Positions 38,231 to 46,087 of a stretch of 49,684 nucleotides of DNA are shown one piece after another; the first letter of the stretch is position 1, and every line of letters begins with the position of its first letter. The DNA is from Sporolactobacillus laevolacticus DSM 442 (GTDB taxonomy: Bacteria > Bacillota > Bacilli > Bacillales > Sporolactobacillaceae): NCBI RefSeq assembly GCF_000497245.1, contig NZ_AWTC01000003.1, forward strand, positions 180,657 through 230,340, written 5' to 3'. Below the pieces are notes generated by a model. That model made no database searches. It was not told the origin of the DNA and saw nothing but the letters and a program-made list of their open reading frames with translations. The translations under genes and the position numbers were made by a program.

Positions 38231-38607
38231 AAATGAATCCTTCTTCTATAAATTTCATGTCTTCCTCCATAGCAATCACTTAATCATGATAGCGTAAAGC
38301 CTGAAAAAAAGAAACAATAATAATGAAGGCGGGGGCTGAAGAAAGCGTTGCTACACGAGTTCTGAATAAAGTATTCGAGATTGAATCGTATTTTTTAGCC
38401 GAATTTATTTAAAAAAATCAAGGCTGGAATTATTAGAAATCTATGCCCATGGATGGTATTAATCAAGAGGTTATTGAGTTGGCGCGAACCGTGCTCGACA
38501 TTCAATGATCAGCGGAGTTATGTAACAAAGCCAGTTTGAAAAGACGTGCACGTTCTTTCATGATATAATAACTTGTGGTTTGACGCGATATTTAGGGAGG
38601 ATTGAAC
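38231..38607. other. divergent intergenic region rodA-like / fabI
   Basis: About 370 nt. A TATAAT at 38564-38569 is a likely fabI -10, but the nearest TTGAAA is 22 nt away and no good -35 fits. The stretch 38331-38510 has gene-like codon texture broken by stops (for example MDGINQEVIELARTVLDIQ before a stop at about 38508) and may be a gene relic. Confidence 0.4.
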
Positions 38608-39384
38608 ATGGAATTAACACTTAAGGGACGTACATATGTGGTCATGGGTGTCGCTAATAAAAGAAGCATCGCCTGGGGCATTGCTCAAGCGCTTGACCGC
38701 GCCGGAGCTAGGCTGATCTTTACCTATAATAATGAGCGTTTCCGCGAACCGGTGGAAAAGCTTGCCGCGACGCTTGATGGAAAGGACAGCTTATTCTATG
38801 CTTGCGACGTCACAATTGATGAGGAAATCAAAGCGACTTTTGCAAAGATCAAGGAAGATGTCGGCGTCATTCATGGTTTGGCACACTGCATCGCTTTCGC
38901 GAAGAAAGAAGAGCTTGACGGCGATTACATGAACACGACTCGCGACGGATTCCTGCTGGCTCAGAATGTAAGCGCCTATTCATTGACTGCTGTTCTCAAA
39001 GAAGCGAAAGAATTGATGACAGAAGGCGGCAGCGTTGTCACAATGACCTATCTTGGCGGCGAACGCGTTGTCAGAAATTATAATGTGATGGGCGTAGCAA
39101 AAGCCAGCCTTGACGCAAGTGTTAAATATTTGGCTAATGATCTGGGGAAAGACAACATTCGTGTGAACGGCATCTCTGCAGGCCCGATCCGCACGCTTTC
39201 TGCAAAAGGTATTTCAGATTTTAACAGTGTGCTGAAAATGATTGAAGAAAAAGCGCCGTTGCGCCATGCAATCGATCCGGAGGATGTCGGCAACACTGCT
39301 CTCTTCTTGTTCAGTGATTTGTCCAAGAGTATCACTGGTGAAACCATCCATGTAGATGCCGGCTTTAATATTATCAGTATCTGA
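38608..39384 (+). CDS. fabI: enoyl-ACP reductase (NADH)
   Basis: 258-aa short-chain dehydrogenase fold. Performs the last reduction in fatty-acid elongation and is the triclosan target. The nucleotide-binding GVANKRSIAWGIA is at the N-terminus. The catalytic Tyr158-x6-Lys165 lies in NYNVMGVAKA. GGGAGG is 7 nt before the ATG. An in-frame TTG two codons upstream is less likely. Single gene with its own terminator. Confidence 0.95.
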   Translation: MELTLKGRTYVVMGVANKRSIAWGIAQALDRAGARLIFTYNNERFREPVEKLAATLDGKDSLFYACDVTIDEEIKATFAKIKEDVGVIHGLAHCIAFAKKEELDGDYMNTTRDGFLLAQNVSAYSLTAVLKEAKELMTEGGSVVTMTYLGGERVVRNYNVMGVAKASLDASVKYLANDLGKDNIRVNGISAGPIRTLSAKGISDFNSVLKMIEEKAPLRHAIDPEDVGNTALFLFSDLSKSITGETIHVDAGFNIISI

Positions 39385-39399
39385 TTTTCATGCACATAC

Positions 39400-39443
39400 A
39401 AAAACGGTGCTTGCTCTTCTGAAAAGAGGCAGGCACCGTTTTT
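39400..39443 (+). terminator. fabI terminator
   Basis: AAAACGGTGC...GCACCGTTTTT with inner TCT/AGA pairing. Confidence 0.88.
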
Positions 39444-39515
39444 AGTTGTTTGGCCACACGGATGATCTTGTGTCTGCATATTCTGTCAGGAGACCATTTT
39501 AAGGAGGAGATTCAT

Positions 39516-39761
39516 ATGGCGGAAGAAAGCAAAAAGAAGCCAAAAGTCATCCGTGTCGGGAAATTAGTGATTCAAGCAGATGAAGTCATTATTCAGCATG
39601 AACCTAAAGAAGAGCACCATTCAACAATTTCGGACAGTCCTGTACACCAACCGAACTTTAACCAGCCTGTTGCGCGGGATTTCTGGGGATTTCCAATTCG
39701 GAACGCTGTCCCGCAAGAAGTCGAACCTGCCCCGGAAGAAGTCAAAAAAGAAGAAGAATAA
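39516..39761 (+). CDS. 81-aa hypothetical protein
   Basis: Not recognised. It starts basic (MAEESKKKPKVIRVGKL), continues VIQADEVIIQHEP, contains RDFWGFPI, and ends in a very acidic EVEPAPEEVKKEEE tail. AAGGAGGAG precedes the ATG by 6 nt, and the codon texture is coding. In B. subtilis the genes after fabI encode spore coat proteins (cotO, cotZ, cotY), so a spore role is possible, but no coat motif is visible. Confidence 0.7.
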   Translation: MAEESKKKPKVIRVGKLVIQADEVIIQHEPKEEHHSTISDSPVHQPNFNQPVARDFWGFPIRNAVPQEVEPAPEEVKKEEE

Positions 39762-39779
39762 CGAAACGGATTGCGTTTA

Positions 39780-39813
39780 TATTTTTTGCCGGACAGATTA
39801 TGCCCGGTTTTTC
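39780..39813. terminator. terminator between the 81-aa gene and the DUF421 gene
   Basis: Short CCGG/CCGG stem around an 11-nt loop flanked by TTTTTTG on one side and GTTTTTC on the other. Weak stem. Confidence 0.5.
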
Positions 39814-39822
39814 TTCGTTCGG

Positions 39823-40503
39823 TCACAAAATCTTTTGAACGAACAGCCCGTCTTCATTCCGCCATTCAGCGATCATCACTTTTTTCGGATCTTCAATTGA
39901 GTGTTTCTTAAGTTCGCTGATCAACCATTGTTCTGTTTTTCCTAATCGATCTAAGTTTCTATTGATAATGACGCCGTCACTGATTAGCGTAACAGGGACG
40001 GAAATCGATCGGTTAGCCAGGTCCAGATCTCCACGTTTTGTTGTCTCATATTCCGGTTTTCTAATTACTGAAACTTTTCCGTTCGATTCCAAGATTGCGA
40101 ACTCAATCTCTCGAAATGAGAAGATGTCCCGATCGCGCAGCAGCATCTGAAGGTGGTTCATATCAACCCGGTTTTTTTTCATAACGTTTCTGTCAATTTT
40201 CCCTTTATTAATAACCAGAGCTGGTTGGCTTTCAAAAAAACCACGTGATTGATGAAATTTTAAGGTAACAATGTCAATAATATAGATTAAGATACCCCAA
40301 AAAAGAATAGCAAAGATCACTTTGAAAATATGCGTTTCCGGATCATAGATCGCGTCGCTGACAAAGTCGCCGACAACGATCATTGAAATGAAATCGAAAG
40401 GTGTGGATTCGGACAGTGACGCTCTGCCCATGACTTTCGTTAATATGAGTAAAGCGAATAAACCGACGCTTAGTTCAACGGCGATGGAGAAGAACGAATG
40501 CAT
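39823..40503 (-). CDS. DUF421/YetF-family membrane protein
   Basis: 226 aa. Two or three N-terminal membrane segments (about 5-25, 58-80), then a cytosolic DUF421 region with SQPALVINKGKID and MNHLQMLLRDRDIFSFREIEFAILESNGKVSV. YetF-type proteins include germination-linked inner spore membrane proteins. ATG 40503 follows AAAGGTTGG by 6 nt. An earlier ATG touches that site. Monocistronic. Confidence 0.88.
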   Translation of the reverse strand: MHSFFSIAVELSVGLFALLILTKVMGRASLSESTPFDFISMIVVGDFVSDAIYDPETHIFKVIFAILFWGILIYIIDIVTLKFHQSRGFFESQPALVINKGKIDRNVMKKNRVDMNHLQMLLRDRDIFSFREIEFAILESNGKVSVIRKPEYETTKRGDLDLANRSISVPVTLISDGVIINRNLDRLGKTEQWLISELKKHSIEDPKKVMIAEWRNEDGLFVQKIL

Positions 40504-40926
40504 GAGCATCCAACCTTTCTGAAAAATTACCTGCTTCAAACTTGCTGATCATAGGAGTAGTCTGAGGAGGTGCAGCGTTTTTTATTCTCAGCGGAAAACA
40601 AGGGGGGGCATGTACGTTTCATTTGTATCTTCTTGCTTCATTGAGGCTTTTTGGGCTATGATAGCGATACGGTTGCTCAATCGGAATAGAATGCCACATG
40701 AGTCTATGGGCCATTCTTCTTAAATGGTTCATTTTTTCGCTTCGCAAACCGTCATTTTTTTTATTTGGTTGCATAAAATGGAAATTGGCGGACTGCACCA
40801 TTAAGTGTTAAGGCGAAAAGAGGCTGATTTTCACAGCTCAGCTTTTATTTGCATGACTTTTTAGATGATTACATGGGGTCTTACACTTTTGTTATTTGGT
40901 GTTTTTTAGAAAGGAGAACGAGATGA
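40504..40926. other. intergenic region before the pgpA-like gene
   Basis: About 420 nt. GCCATT/AATGGT (40708-40726) followed by TCATTTTTTC, and AAAAGAGGCTGA/TCAGCTTTT (40816-40846), look terminator-like although no gene precedes them. A 38-codon frame at 40610 (starting MYVSFVSSCFIEAFWAM) has a G-run directly before its ATG. A small RNA or peptide is possible; nothing is secure. Confidence 0.3.
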
Positions 40927-41532
40927 ATGAATGAACAACAATTTTCTAAAAGCATGACTTATGCGCCGGGATTGCCTGAAGGCGCCACTTTTTATTCAGC
41001 ACATAAAAAGAGAGTCACTTCACATGCTGTTGCAAATGCAGTTGAAGCAGCCTTGAAGGAACGCGGGGTCACCATAGAGGACATTGCGGAAATCGTCTTA
41101 GATTTGCAGAAACCGTTTATGTCCGGATTGACAATTGAAACTTGTGCGGAAAACGTGAGAGGTGTGCTCGCAAAGCGTGAACTGCAGCATGCAATTCTCG
41201 TAGGTATTGAACTAGACCGGCTTGCCGAGAAAAAAATGCTGTCTGAACCGCTTCAATCGCTTGTCGATCAGGATGAGGGCTTGTTTGGTGTAGATGAAAC
41301 GATTGCTCTTGGCGCTGTCTCAAGCTTTGGCAGTATTGCGGCAACTACATTTGGTTATCTGGATAAGGTGAAACCCAAAATTATTGGACGCCTTGATTTG
41401 GAAAAAGAGGGAAAAGTGAACACATTCCTTGACGATCTGATTGCTAGTATTGCTGCCGATGCTTCTAGTCGGCTTGCCCACCGCGTTAGAGATGAAGAAG
41501 AGAAGCGTTTGTCTCAAAATAATGGCAAATAA
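40927..41532 (+). CDS. phosphatidylglycerophosphatase A family protein (YutG-like)
   Basis: 201 aa. Shares with B. subtilis YutG the pattern V.IEDIAEIV..LQ, PGLTIE-type loop, LQHAILVGIELD, LSEPLQSL, GVDETIAL, FGYLDKVKP and GKVNTFLDDLIASIAADASSRLAH. The PgpA domain is soluble here, without membrane segments. PgpA removes phosphate from phosphatidylglycerophosphate in proteobacteria; for YutG-type proteins the role is less certain. AAAGGAGAACG precedes the ATG; ATGs at 40923 and 40931 are in other frames. Confidence 0.85.
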   Translation: MNEQQFSKSMTYAPGLPEGATFYSAHKKRVTSHAVANAVEAALKERGVTIEDIAEIVLDLQKPFMSGLTIETCAENVRGVLAKRELQHAILVGIELDRLAEKKMLSEPLQSLVDQDEGLFGVDETIALGAVSSFGSIAATTFGYLDKVKPKIIGRLDLEKEGKVNTFLDDLIASIAADASSRLAHRVRDEEEKRLSQNNGK

Positions 41533-41561
41533 ACGGATCCGGTCCTACCGGGTCCGTTTTA
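41531..41561 (+). terminator. terminator
   Basis: AAACGGATCCGG / CCGGGTCCGTTTT stem with short T-tail. Confidence 0.85.
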
Positions 41562-41641
41562 TCAATGATATAATTAAGAGACATGTTTTGATAAACCGTG
41601 AAGCAATAGTAGGCTTGAATGGGTAAAATGAGGTGCAGGGT

Positions 41642-42226
41642 ATGACCAATTATCTCGTTCTGCATGGACTTGGCGGCAGTACGAATGGACATTGGCAAGA
41701 GTGGTTGACGAATGAATTGAGAGCAAAGGGTGAAAATGTCTGGTTTCCACAGCTCCCTGAGTGGGATCATCCGGTAAAGGCAGAATGGCTAAGTTGTCTC
41801 GATGATACGATGCGTTTAATTCCTGAAGATGATCAGCTGGTTGTTGTCACACATAGCCTCGGCTGTATTCTGTGGATCCATTACGCGGCGCAGCGCTTTG
41901 CGAGAAAAGTTAGCCGTGCGATCATGGTCTGTCCGCCATCAAACGATTTGGATAAGGTTGAGATTCAAAATTTCTTCCCGCTTCCCGCGGACAAAAATGT
42001 GCTGCAGATGATTGCGACGGAGACATTGCTGATTGCGTCAACAAATGATCCTTTTCTTTCTCGGGACAAAATTCAGCAGTATTTCGATTATCAGGTTCCT
42101 TGCCTGATTTTGCCTGAACAAGGACATGTTAATGTGCAGTCAGGATATGGCGTCTGGCCATGGATGCTCGGGCTTTGCCTGCGAGATACTTTAAGCAGCC
42201 CATTTTGCGTACATAAAGGTGTTTAA
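41642..42226 (+). CDS. alpha/beta hydrolase, RBBP9/YdeN-like
   Basis: 194-aa small serine hydrolase. The strand and oxyanion turn YLVLHGLGG, the nucleophile elbow VTHSLG (Ser near residue 75; H-S-L-G in place of the full G-x-S-x-G), an Asp in ASTNDPF and the His in EQGHVN complete the triad. It resembles the RBBP9/YdeN group, whose substrates are mostly unknown. ATG 41642 follows AGGTG; a GTG three codons earlier overlaps that site. Confidence 0.85.
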   Translation: MTNYLVLHGLGGSTNGHWQEWLTNELRAKGENVWFPQLPEWDHPVKAEWLSCLDDTMRLIPEDDQLVVVTHSLGCILWIHYAAQRFARKVSRAIMVCPPSNDLDKVEIQNFFPLPADKNVLQMIATETLLIASTNDPFLSRDKIQQYFDYQVPCLILPEQGHVNVQSGYGVWPWMLGLCLRDTLSSPFCVHKGV

Positions 42227-42255
42227 AACCGGAAGGTATCTACCTTCCGGTTTTA
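42225..42255. terminator. bidirectional terminator
   Basis: AAAACCGGAAGGTA and TACCTTCCGGTTTT, 14-bp perfect stem between convergent genes. Confidence 0.92.
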
Positions 42256-42273
42256 ATGTCTACTTAAATTTAA

Positions 42274-42432
42274 TTAATTCGCTTGTGACAGTTTTTTGTA
42301 GGTATGTTCAAGTTCACTTAGGGAAAGTTCGTAGAGCTGGTGATCATTGGTCTTAAAAATTCCACGATCCAGCAACTTTCCAATAAGGTCATCCTTTTTC
42401 TTCTCATAGCTCTTTGTGAGCGAATCAGACAT
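42274..42432 (-). CDS. FbpA-family small protein (YkzB-like position)
   Basis: 52 aa. LIGKLLDRGIF and QLYELSLSELEHTYKKL fit the short Fur-regulated basic protein A (FbpA) family pattern. AAGGAGTG precedes the ATG. It is second in a tiny minus-strand operon divergent from tnrA. In B. subtilis the small operon ykzB-ykoL occupies the same place and is TnrA-controlled. Its FbpA-like motif would otherwise suggest iron control, but no Fur box was seen. The role is unknown. Confidence 0.7.
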   Translation of the reverse strand: MSDSLTKSYEKKKDDLIGKLLDRGIFKTNDHQLYELSLSELEHTYKKLSQAN

Positions 42433-42490
42433 CGCACACACTCCTTTGCCTATCACGGAAACCAATTGTGTGAGAACAAATGAGAATAAT

Positions 42491-42628
42491 TTATCTGTTT
42501 TGGACAGTTCTAAGTATCTCAGACGCACGGTTTCCACTTAATACAATCAGTTCTTCGTACAATTCATCACGTTTCAGATCCATCTGAATAATCTTCTCAG
42601 CTAGGCTGATTACTTTCTCTTCTTCCAA
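42491..42628 (-). CDS. 45-aa hypothetical protein next to tnrA
   Basis: Translated from a TTG start at 42628: MEEEKVISLAEKIIQMDLK..., then DELYEELIVLSGNRASEILRTVQNR and stop. AGGAGG lies 7 nt before the TTG, an excellent site. The peptide looks like a helical hairpin. Not recognised. First gene of the small operon divergent from tnrA, with its promoter (TAGACG-N17-TAAAAT) 44 nt upstream. Confidence 0.65.
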   Translation of the reverse strand: MEEEKVISLAEKIIQMDLKRDELYEELIVLSGNRASEILRTVQNR

Positions 42629-42678
42629 TGGGATGCCTCCTGTGGCATACTCAAATGCACTAATTCAATTCACTTTCC

Positions 42679-42765
42679 ATTTTAATCGATTTAAGCAATT
42701 TCGTCTAATGATGTGTCATGACATCTAACATGGTTATTGCTGATTATTTGAATATGATGTAATAT
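42679..42765. promoter_or_regulatory. TnrA box between two divergent promoters
   Basis: TGTCATGACATCTAACA (42714-42730) matches TGTNA-N7-TNACA perfectly. On the plus strand TTGCTG (42737-42742), 17-nt spacer and TAATAT (42760-42765) lead to tnrA. On the minus strand TAGACG (complement 42702-42707), 17-nt spacer and TAAAAT (complement 42679-42684) lead to the 45-aa gene. The box centre is about 50 nt from both predicted start sites, the position from which TnrA activates. Confidence 0.75.
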
Positions 42766-42825
42766 TATCTTACAATTAAATTGAAAGACGAATTGTTTTT
42801 CACAAAGAGAGGATGATGCATCAGA

Positions 42826-43158
42826 ATGGCGACGCATTCTCAAAAGGACGCTTACCTGTACAAAAAAGTCATTACAATCGGTACGGTGTGTGAACTGACA
42901 GGATTAAGTGAACGGCAGATCCGTTATTATGAAAAAAGAAAATTAATCTTCCCGGAACGGTCGGAACGTGGCAACCGAAAATACTCTTTTTCGGATGTGG
43001 AGGCGCTCATGGACATTGCAAATAAAATGGAAGATGGCATGCAGACCTCAGAACTGCGCAAAGAAATGCAGAAAAAAGAAAGCAAGCGTTATGACAACAA
43101 ACTGAGAGAACGGATGATTCGAGGACAGTTAAACGCTTATTTTAATAAAAGGGATTAA
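42826..43158 (+). CDS. tnrA: nitrogen regulator TnrA
   Basis: 110-aa MerR-family regulator. VITIGTVCELTGLSERQIRYYEKRKL and RGNRKYSFSDVEALMDIANKMEDGMQT match B. subtilis TnrA in order and length, including the short C-terminal tail (MIRGQLNAYF) that contacts glutamine synthetase. GlnR is longer and differs here. TnrA activates or represses nitrogen genes when feedback-inhibited glutamine synthetase is absent. Autoactivation is suggested by the upstream box. GAGAGGATG precedes the ATG. Confidence 0.92.
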   Translation: MATHSQKDAYLYKKVITIGTVCELTGLSERQIRYYEKRKLIFPERSERGNRKYSFSDVEALMDIANKMEDGMQTSELRKEMQKKESKRYDNKLRERMIRGQLNAYFNKRD

Positions 43159-43188
43159 TCAAAGCGGAATATTATAGCAAAGAAACCG

Positions 43189-43217
43189 AATCCGGTATAG
43201 TATCCGGATTTTTTTTA
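43189..43217 (+). terminator. tnrA terminator
   Basis: AATCCGG / CCGGATT stem and eight T. Confidence 0.85.
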
Positions 43218-43384
43218 TACAAAAATAGCGGATGTACGTAATTTTCCCATTTGCGATCTATACGCCATGTAATTCGGTCAAAAATCAACTGAGTTATTTT
43301 TCAACCAGCATTACTGAAAAAGATGCGAAGGATCATGAAGGATTATTGCATTTAGGACATTTATGTTAATTAAATATGGTTTAG
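43218..43384. other. intergenic stretch upstream of the cyd control region
   Basis: Nothing recognised: no gene, repeat or convincing promoter. Confidence 0.3.
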
Positions 43385-43557
43385 CCATGAACATTGTCAC
43401 AAATCAGAAAAATATGCGCCTTATTTTGTTCACAAAATTGTCATTAACGAGTGGGTAAAGTCAGTTTTTGAAGTTGTAAAGTAATAAGTGAAGTGTGACA
43501 TCTGTTACACTTTTTGGCCTCATGCAATTTGAAGTGATTACCTAAATGATGTATTAC
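43385..43557 (+). promoter_or_regulatory. cyd promoter region with Fnr-like and Rex-like sites
   Basis: TTGAAG (43529-43534), 17-nt spacer, TATTAC (43552-43557) is a plausible promoter. TGTGACATCTGTTACA (43494-43509) matches the Fnr/Crp dyad TGTGA-N6-TCACA with one mismatch and is centred about 62 nt upstream of the predicted start. TTCACAA half-sites of the Rex operator occur at 43396-43402 (variant GTCACAA, with a partial left half) and 43429-43435. Rex and oxygen-responsive control of cyd are known in Bacillus. Confidence 0.5.
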
Positions 43558-43610
43558 AGATATCTGATGGCGACATAGCCAAGCCATCATTCTGGAAAAG
43601 AGGAGAGAGT

Positions 43611-45014
43611 ATGGACGTATTGAGTTTAGCGAGATTTCAGTATGCAGCAACAACGATTTTCCATTTCTTTTTTGTGCCTTTATCCATCGGGCTGGTACTT
43701 ATCGTATCGATAATGGAAACGATGTATGTTGTTAAGAAAAATGAAATCTACAAGAAAATGGCTCAATTTTGGGGGAAGTTATTTCTTATTAATTTTGCAA
43801 TTGGTGTTGTGACCGGAATTTTACAAGAGTTTCAGTTCGGAATGAACTGGTCGGAATACTCGCGCTTCATGGGTGACGTGTTTGGCGCACCGCTTGCAAT
43901 TGAAGCGTTGCTCGCCTTTTTTATGGAGTCAACATTTATTGGCATTTGGCTGTTCGGCTGGGACCGCCTTTCAAAAGGTGCTCATCTCGCCTGTATATGG
44001 CTTGTCACTGCGGGAACCAGCTTATCTGCATTATGGATCCTGACCGCTAATTCATTTATGCAGCATCCGGTTGGATTTCACATTCACAACGGCCGGGCAG
44101 AGATGAATGACTTTTTCGCGCTTCTGACGAATCCGCAGCTGTGGGTTGAATTTCCGCATACTATTTTTGGCTCGTTTGCAACCGGTGCTTTTGTTGTTAC
44201 GGGAATCAGCGCAATTGCGTTGCTGAGGAAGAAAAACGTTACCTTCTATATGGAATCGTTTAAAATTGCACTGATTATCGGTCTCTTTTCAGGCGTACTG
44301 CTTGCTTTCTTTGGACACTTCCAAGCGCAATACTTGGTTCAGACTCAGCCGATGAAGATGGCTGCCAGTGAGGGTCTTTGGAAAGATAGCGGAAGCCCGG
44401 CAGCGTGGACAGTAACCGCTAAAATCGATGAAAAAAATCATAAAAATTACGGAGAAATAAATATACCTTATTTGCTGGATTATCTATCTTATGGCAAATT
44501 CAGCGGCAATGTAAAGGGCATGGACACGTTACAGAAGGAGTATGTGCAAAAATACGGCAAGGGAAATTATATTCCGCCAGTTCTAATTACATTCTGGAGC
44601 TTCCGTGTCATGAGCGGTATGGGCGGTTTACTTTGCATACTTAGCATTATTGGAATGTTCCTTGTTTGGAAAAAGAAACTATTGGATAGCAAATGGTTTT
44701 TACGTGCCATGGTGGCAGCTATTGCCATTCCGTATATCGGCAGTACCTCCGGATGGCTGATGACGGAAATCGGGCGCCAGCCGTGGACTGTATTTGGTTT
44801 TATGCAGACGGCGGCAAGCGTTTCACCGAATGTTTCAGCAGGAGAGTTGCTTTTCTCGATCATTGCGTTTATTGGTATGTATTCGATTCTTGCAGTTGTC
44901 ATGGTGTACTTGTTTGTTCGGACATATAAAGAAGGTCCGTCTTTAGATAATAAAGCAACGGTTCAGTCAAATGACCCGTTTGACGGGGAGGGATATCACA
45001 TTGTTACTGAATGA
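43611..45014 (+). CDS. cydA: cytochrome bd quinol oxidase subunit I
   Basis: 467 aa, about nine membrane segments. Oxidises quinol and reduces oxygen to water at high affinity. Haem ligands are visible: H18 in TIFHFFF, H183 in EFPHTIFGSF and M334 in SFRVMSGMGG. The Q-loop is short, as in Firmicutes. GAGGAGAG precedes the ATG. Its stop overlaps cydB by 14 nt. Confidence 0.96.
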   Translation: MDVLSLARFQYAATTIFHFFFVPLSIGLVLIVSIMETMYVVKKNEIYKKMAQFWGKLFLINFAIGVVTGILQEFQFGMNWSEYSRFMGDVFGAPLAIEALLAFFMESTFIGIWLFGWDRLSKGAHLACIWLVTAGTSLSALWILTANSFMQHPVGFHIHNGRAEMNDFFALLTNPQLWVEFPHTIFGSFATGAFVVTGISAIALLRKKNVTFYMESFKIALIIGLFSGVLLAFFGHFQAQYLVQTQPMKMAASEGLWKDSGSPAAWTVTAKIDEKNHKNYGEINIPYLLDYLSYGKFSGNVKGMDTLQKEYVQKYGKGNYIPPVLITFWSFRVMSGMGGLLCILSIIGMFLVWKKKLLDSKWFLRAMVAAIAIPYIGSTSGWLMTEIGRQPWTVFGFMQTAASVSPNVSAGELLFSIIAFIGMYSILAVVMVYLFVRTYKEGPSLDNKATVQSNDPFDGEGYHIVTE

Positions 45015-46014
45015 ATTGTGGTTTCTTTTAATCGCTGTCTTGTTTATCGGCTTCTTTTTCCTTGAAGGCTATGATTTTGGTGTCGGTATGGCTACGCGAT
45101 TTGTTGCTAGAAATGAAACAGAACGGCGTGTGTTAATTAATACGATTGGACCATTCTGGGATGCGAATGAAGTATGGATGATAACGGCCGGCGGTGCGAT
45201 GTTTGCAGCTTTTCCAAACTGGTATGCAACACTTTTCAGCGGCTTTTACGTGCCTCTTGTCGTGCTTTTGCTACTTCTGATTGCGCGTGGAACAGCTTTT
45301 GAATACAGAGCGAAAGTCGCTCATCCGAAATGGGCAGGCACTTGGGACTGGGCTATTTTTATTGCAAGCTTGCTGTGTCCATTCTTGTGGGGCGTTGTTT
45401 TCTCAACACTTGTTTACGGACTGCCGATTGACAAAAATATGAATATGCACGCGACATTCACCAGCATCGTCAATCCGTACACGGTCTTAGGCGGCCTTCT
45501 GATTACACTATTGTGTCTCTATCACGGACTTGTATATATTTGCCTGCGAACGACGGATGAAATTAAAGAACATGCACGCGCTCTTGCTAAAAAAGTATTC
45601 TGGGTATTGGCAGCAGCAGCAATCGCTTTTGTCGTGGTTACCTTCTTTGTGACGGATCTTTTTGCAAAACGCGGACTGTTTCTGTATCCGATCTATGCAC
45701 TTGATGTGGTCATCCTGATCCTTTCTGTGATTTTCTTGAACAAGAAACGTGACGGATGGGCATTCGGCATGAATGCGGGCGTTATATTGTTGACAATCAG
45801 CTCCTTATTTATCGGCTTGTTCCCGCGATTGATGATCAGCAATATCAAAAAGGCATATGATTTAACGGTTTATAATTCGGCATCAGGTTCCTACTCGCTG
45901 ACCGTTATGACGATTGTCGCAATAACTTTGCTGCCTTTCGTTCTCGGTTACTCCATTTGGAGTTATTATGTATTTAGAAAAAGAGTCTCAAAAGAAGAAC
46001 ATATGGAATACTGA
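45001..46014 (+). CDS. cydB: cytochrome bd quinol oxidase subunit II
   Basis: 337 aa, eight to nine membrane segments. The family start LNELWFLLIAVLFIGFFFLEGYDFGVGM and GPFWDANEVWMITAGGAMFAAFP are typical. I place the start at TTG 45001, behind GGGGAGGG at 8-nt spacing and inside the end of cydA. The frame is open to 44971 without a ribosome-binding site. It is followed by a stem-loop and then cydC. Confidence 0.95.
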   Translation: MLLNELWFLLIAVLFIGFFFLEGYDFGVGMATRFVARNETERRVLINTIGPFWDANEVWMITAGGAMFAAFPNWYATLFSGFYVPLVVLLLLLIARGTAFEYRAKVAHPKWAGTWDWAIFIASLLCPFLWGVVFSTLVYGLPIDKNMNMHATFTSIVNPYTVLGGLLITLLCLYHGLVYICLRTTDEIKEHARALAKKVFWVLAAAAIAFVVVTFFVTDLFAKRGLFLYPIYALDVVILILSVIFLNKKRDGWAFGMNAGVILLTISSLFIGLFPRLMISNIKKAYDLTVYNSASGSYSLTVMTIVAITLLPFVLGYSIWSYYVFRKRVSKEEHMEY

Positions 46015-46041
46015 GAGAAGAAAGTTTGAAAGGAAGTGAGC

Positions 46042-46081
46042 GCTTGGCCCTCGTGACAGCAAGCTGAGGGTTTTGCCAAGC
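46042..46081 (+). promoter_or_regulatory. cydB-cydC intercistronic stem-loop with short upstream frame
   Basis: GCTTGGC-CCTC (46042-46052) pairs with GAGG...GCCAAGC (46066-46081, TTTT bulge). The GAGGG that is the best ribosome-binding site candidate for cydC lies in the stem. A 7-codon frame (TTG 46044 to TGA 46067) with its own AAGGAAGTGAG runs into the stem. Ribosomes on it could open the structure. This is inference from layout. Confidence 0.45.
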
Positions 46082-46087
46082 CTGTTT

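Noticed and set aside
40619-40801. 60-codon minus-strand frame in the intergenic region
   Set aside because: No ribosome-binding site at any of its start codons, and no coding texture.
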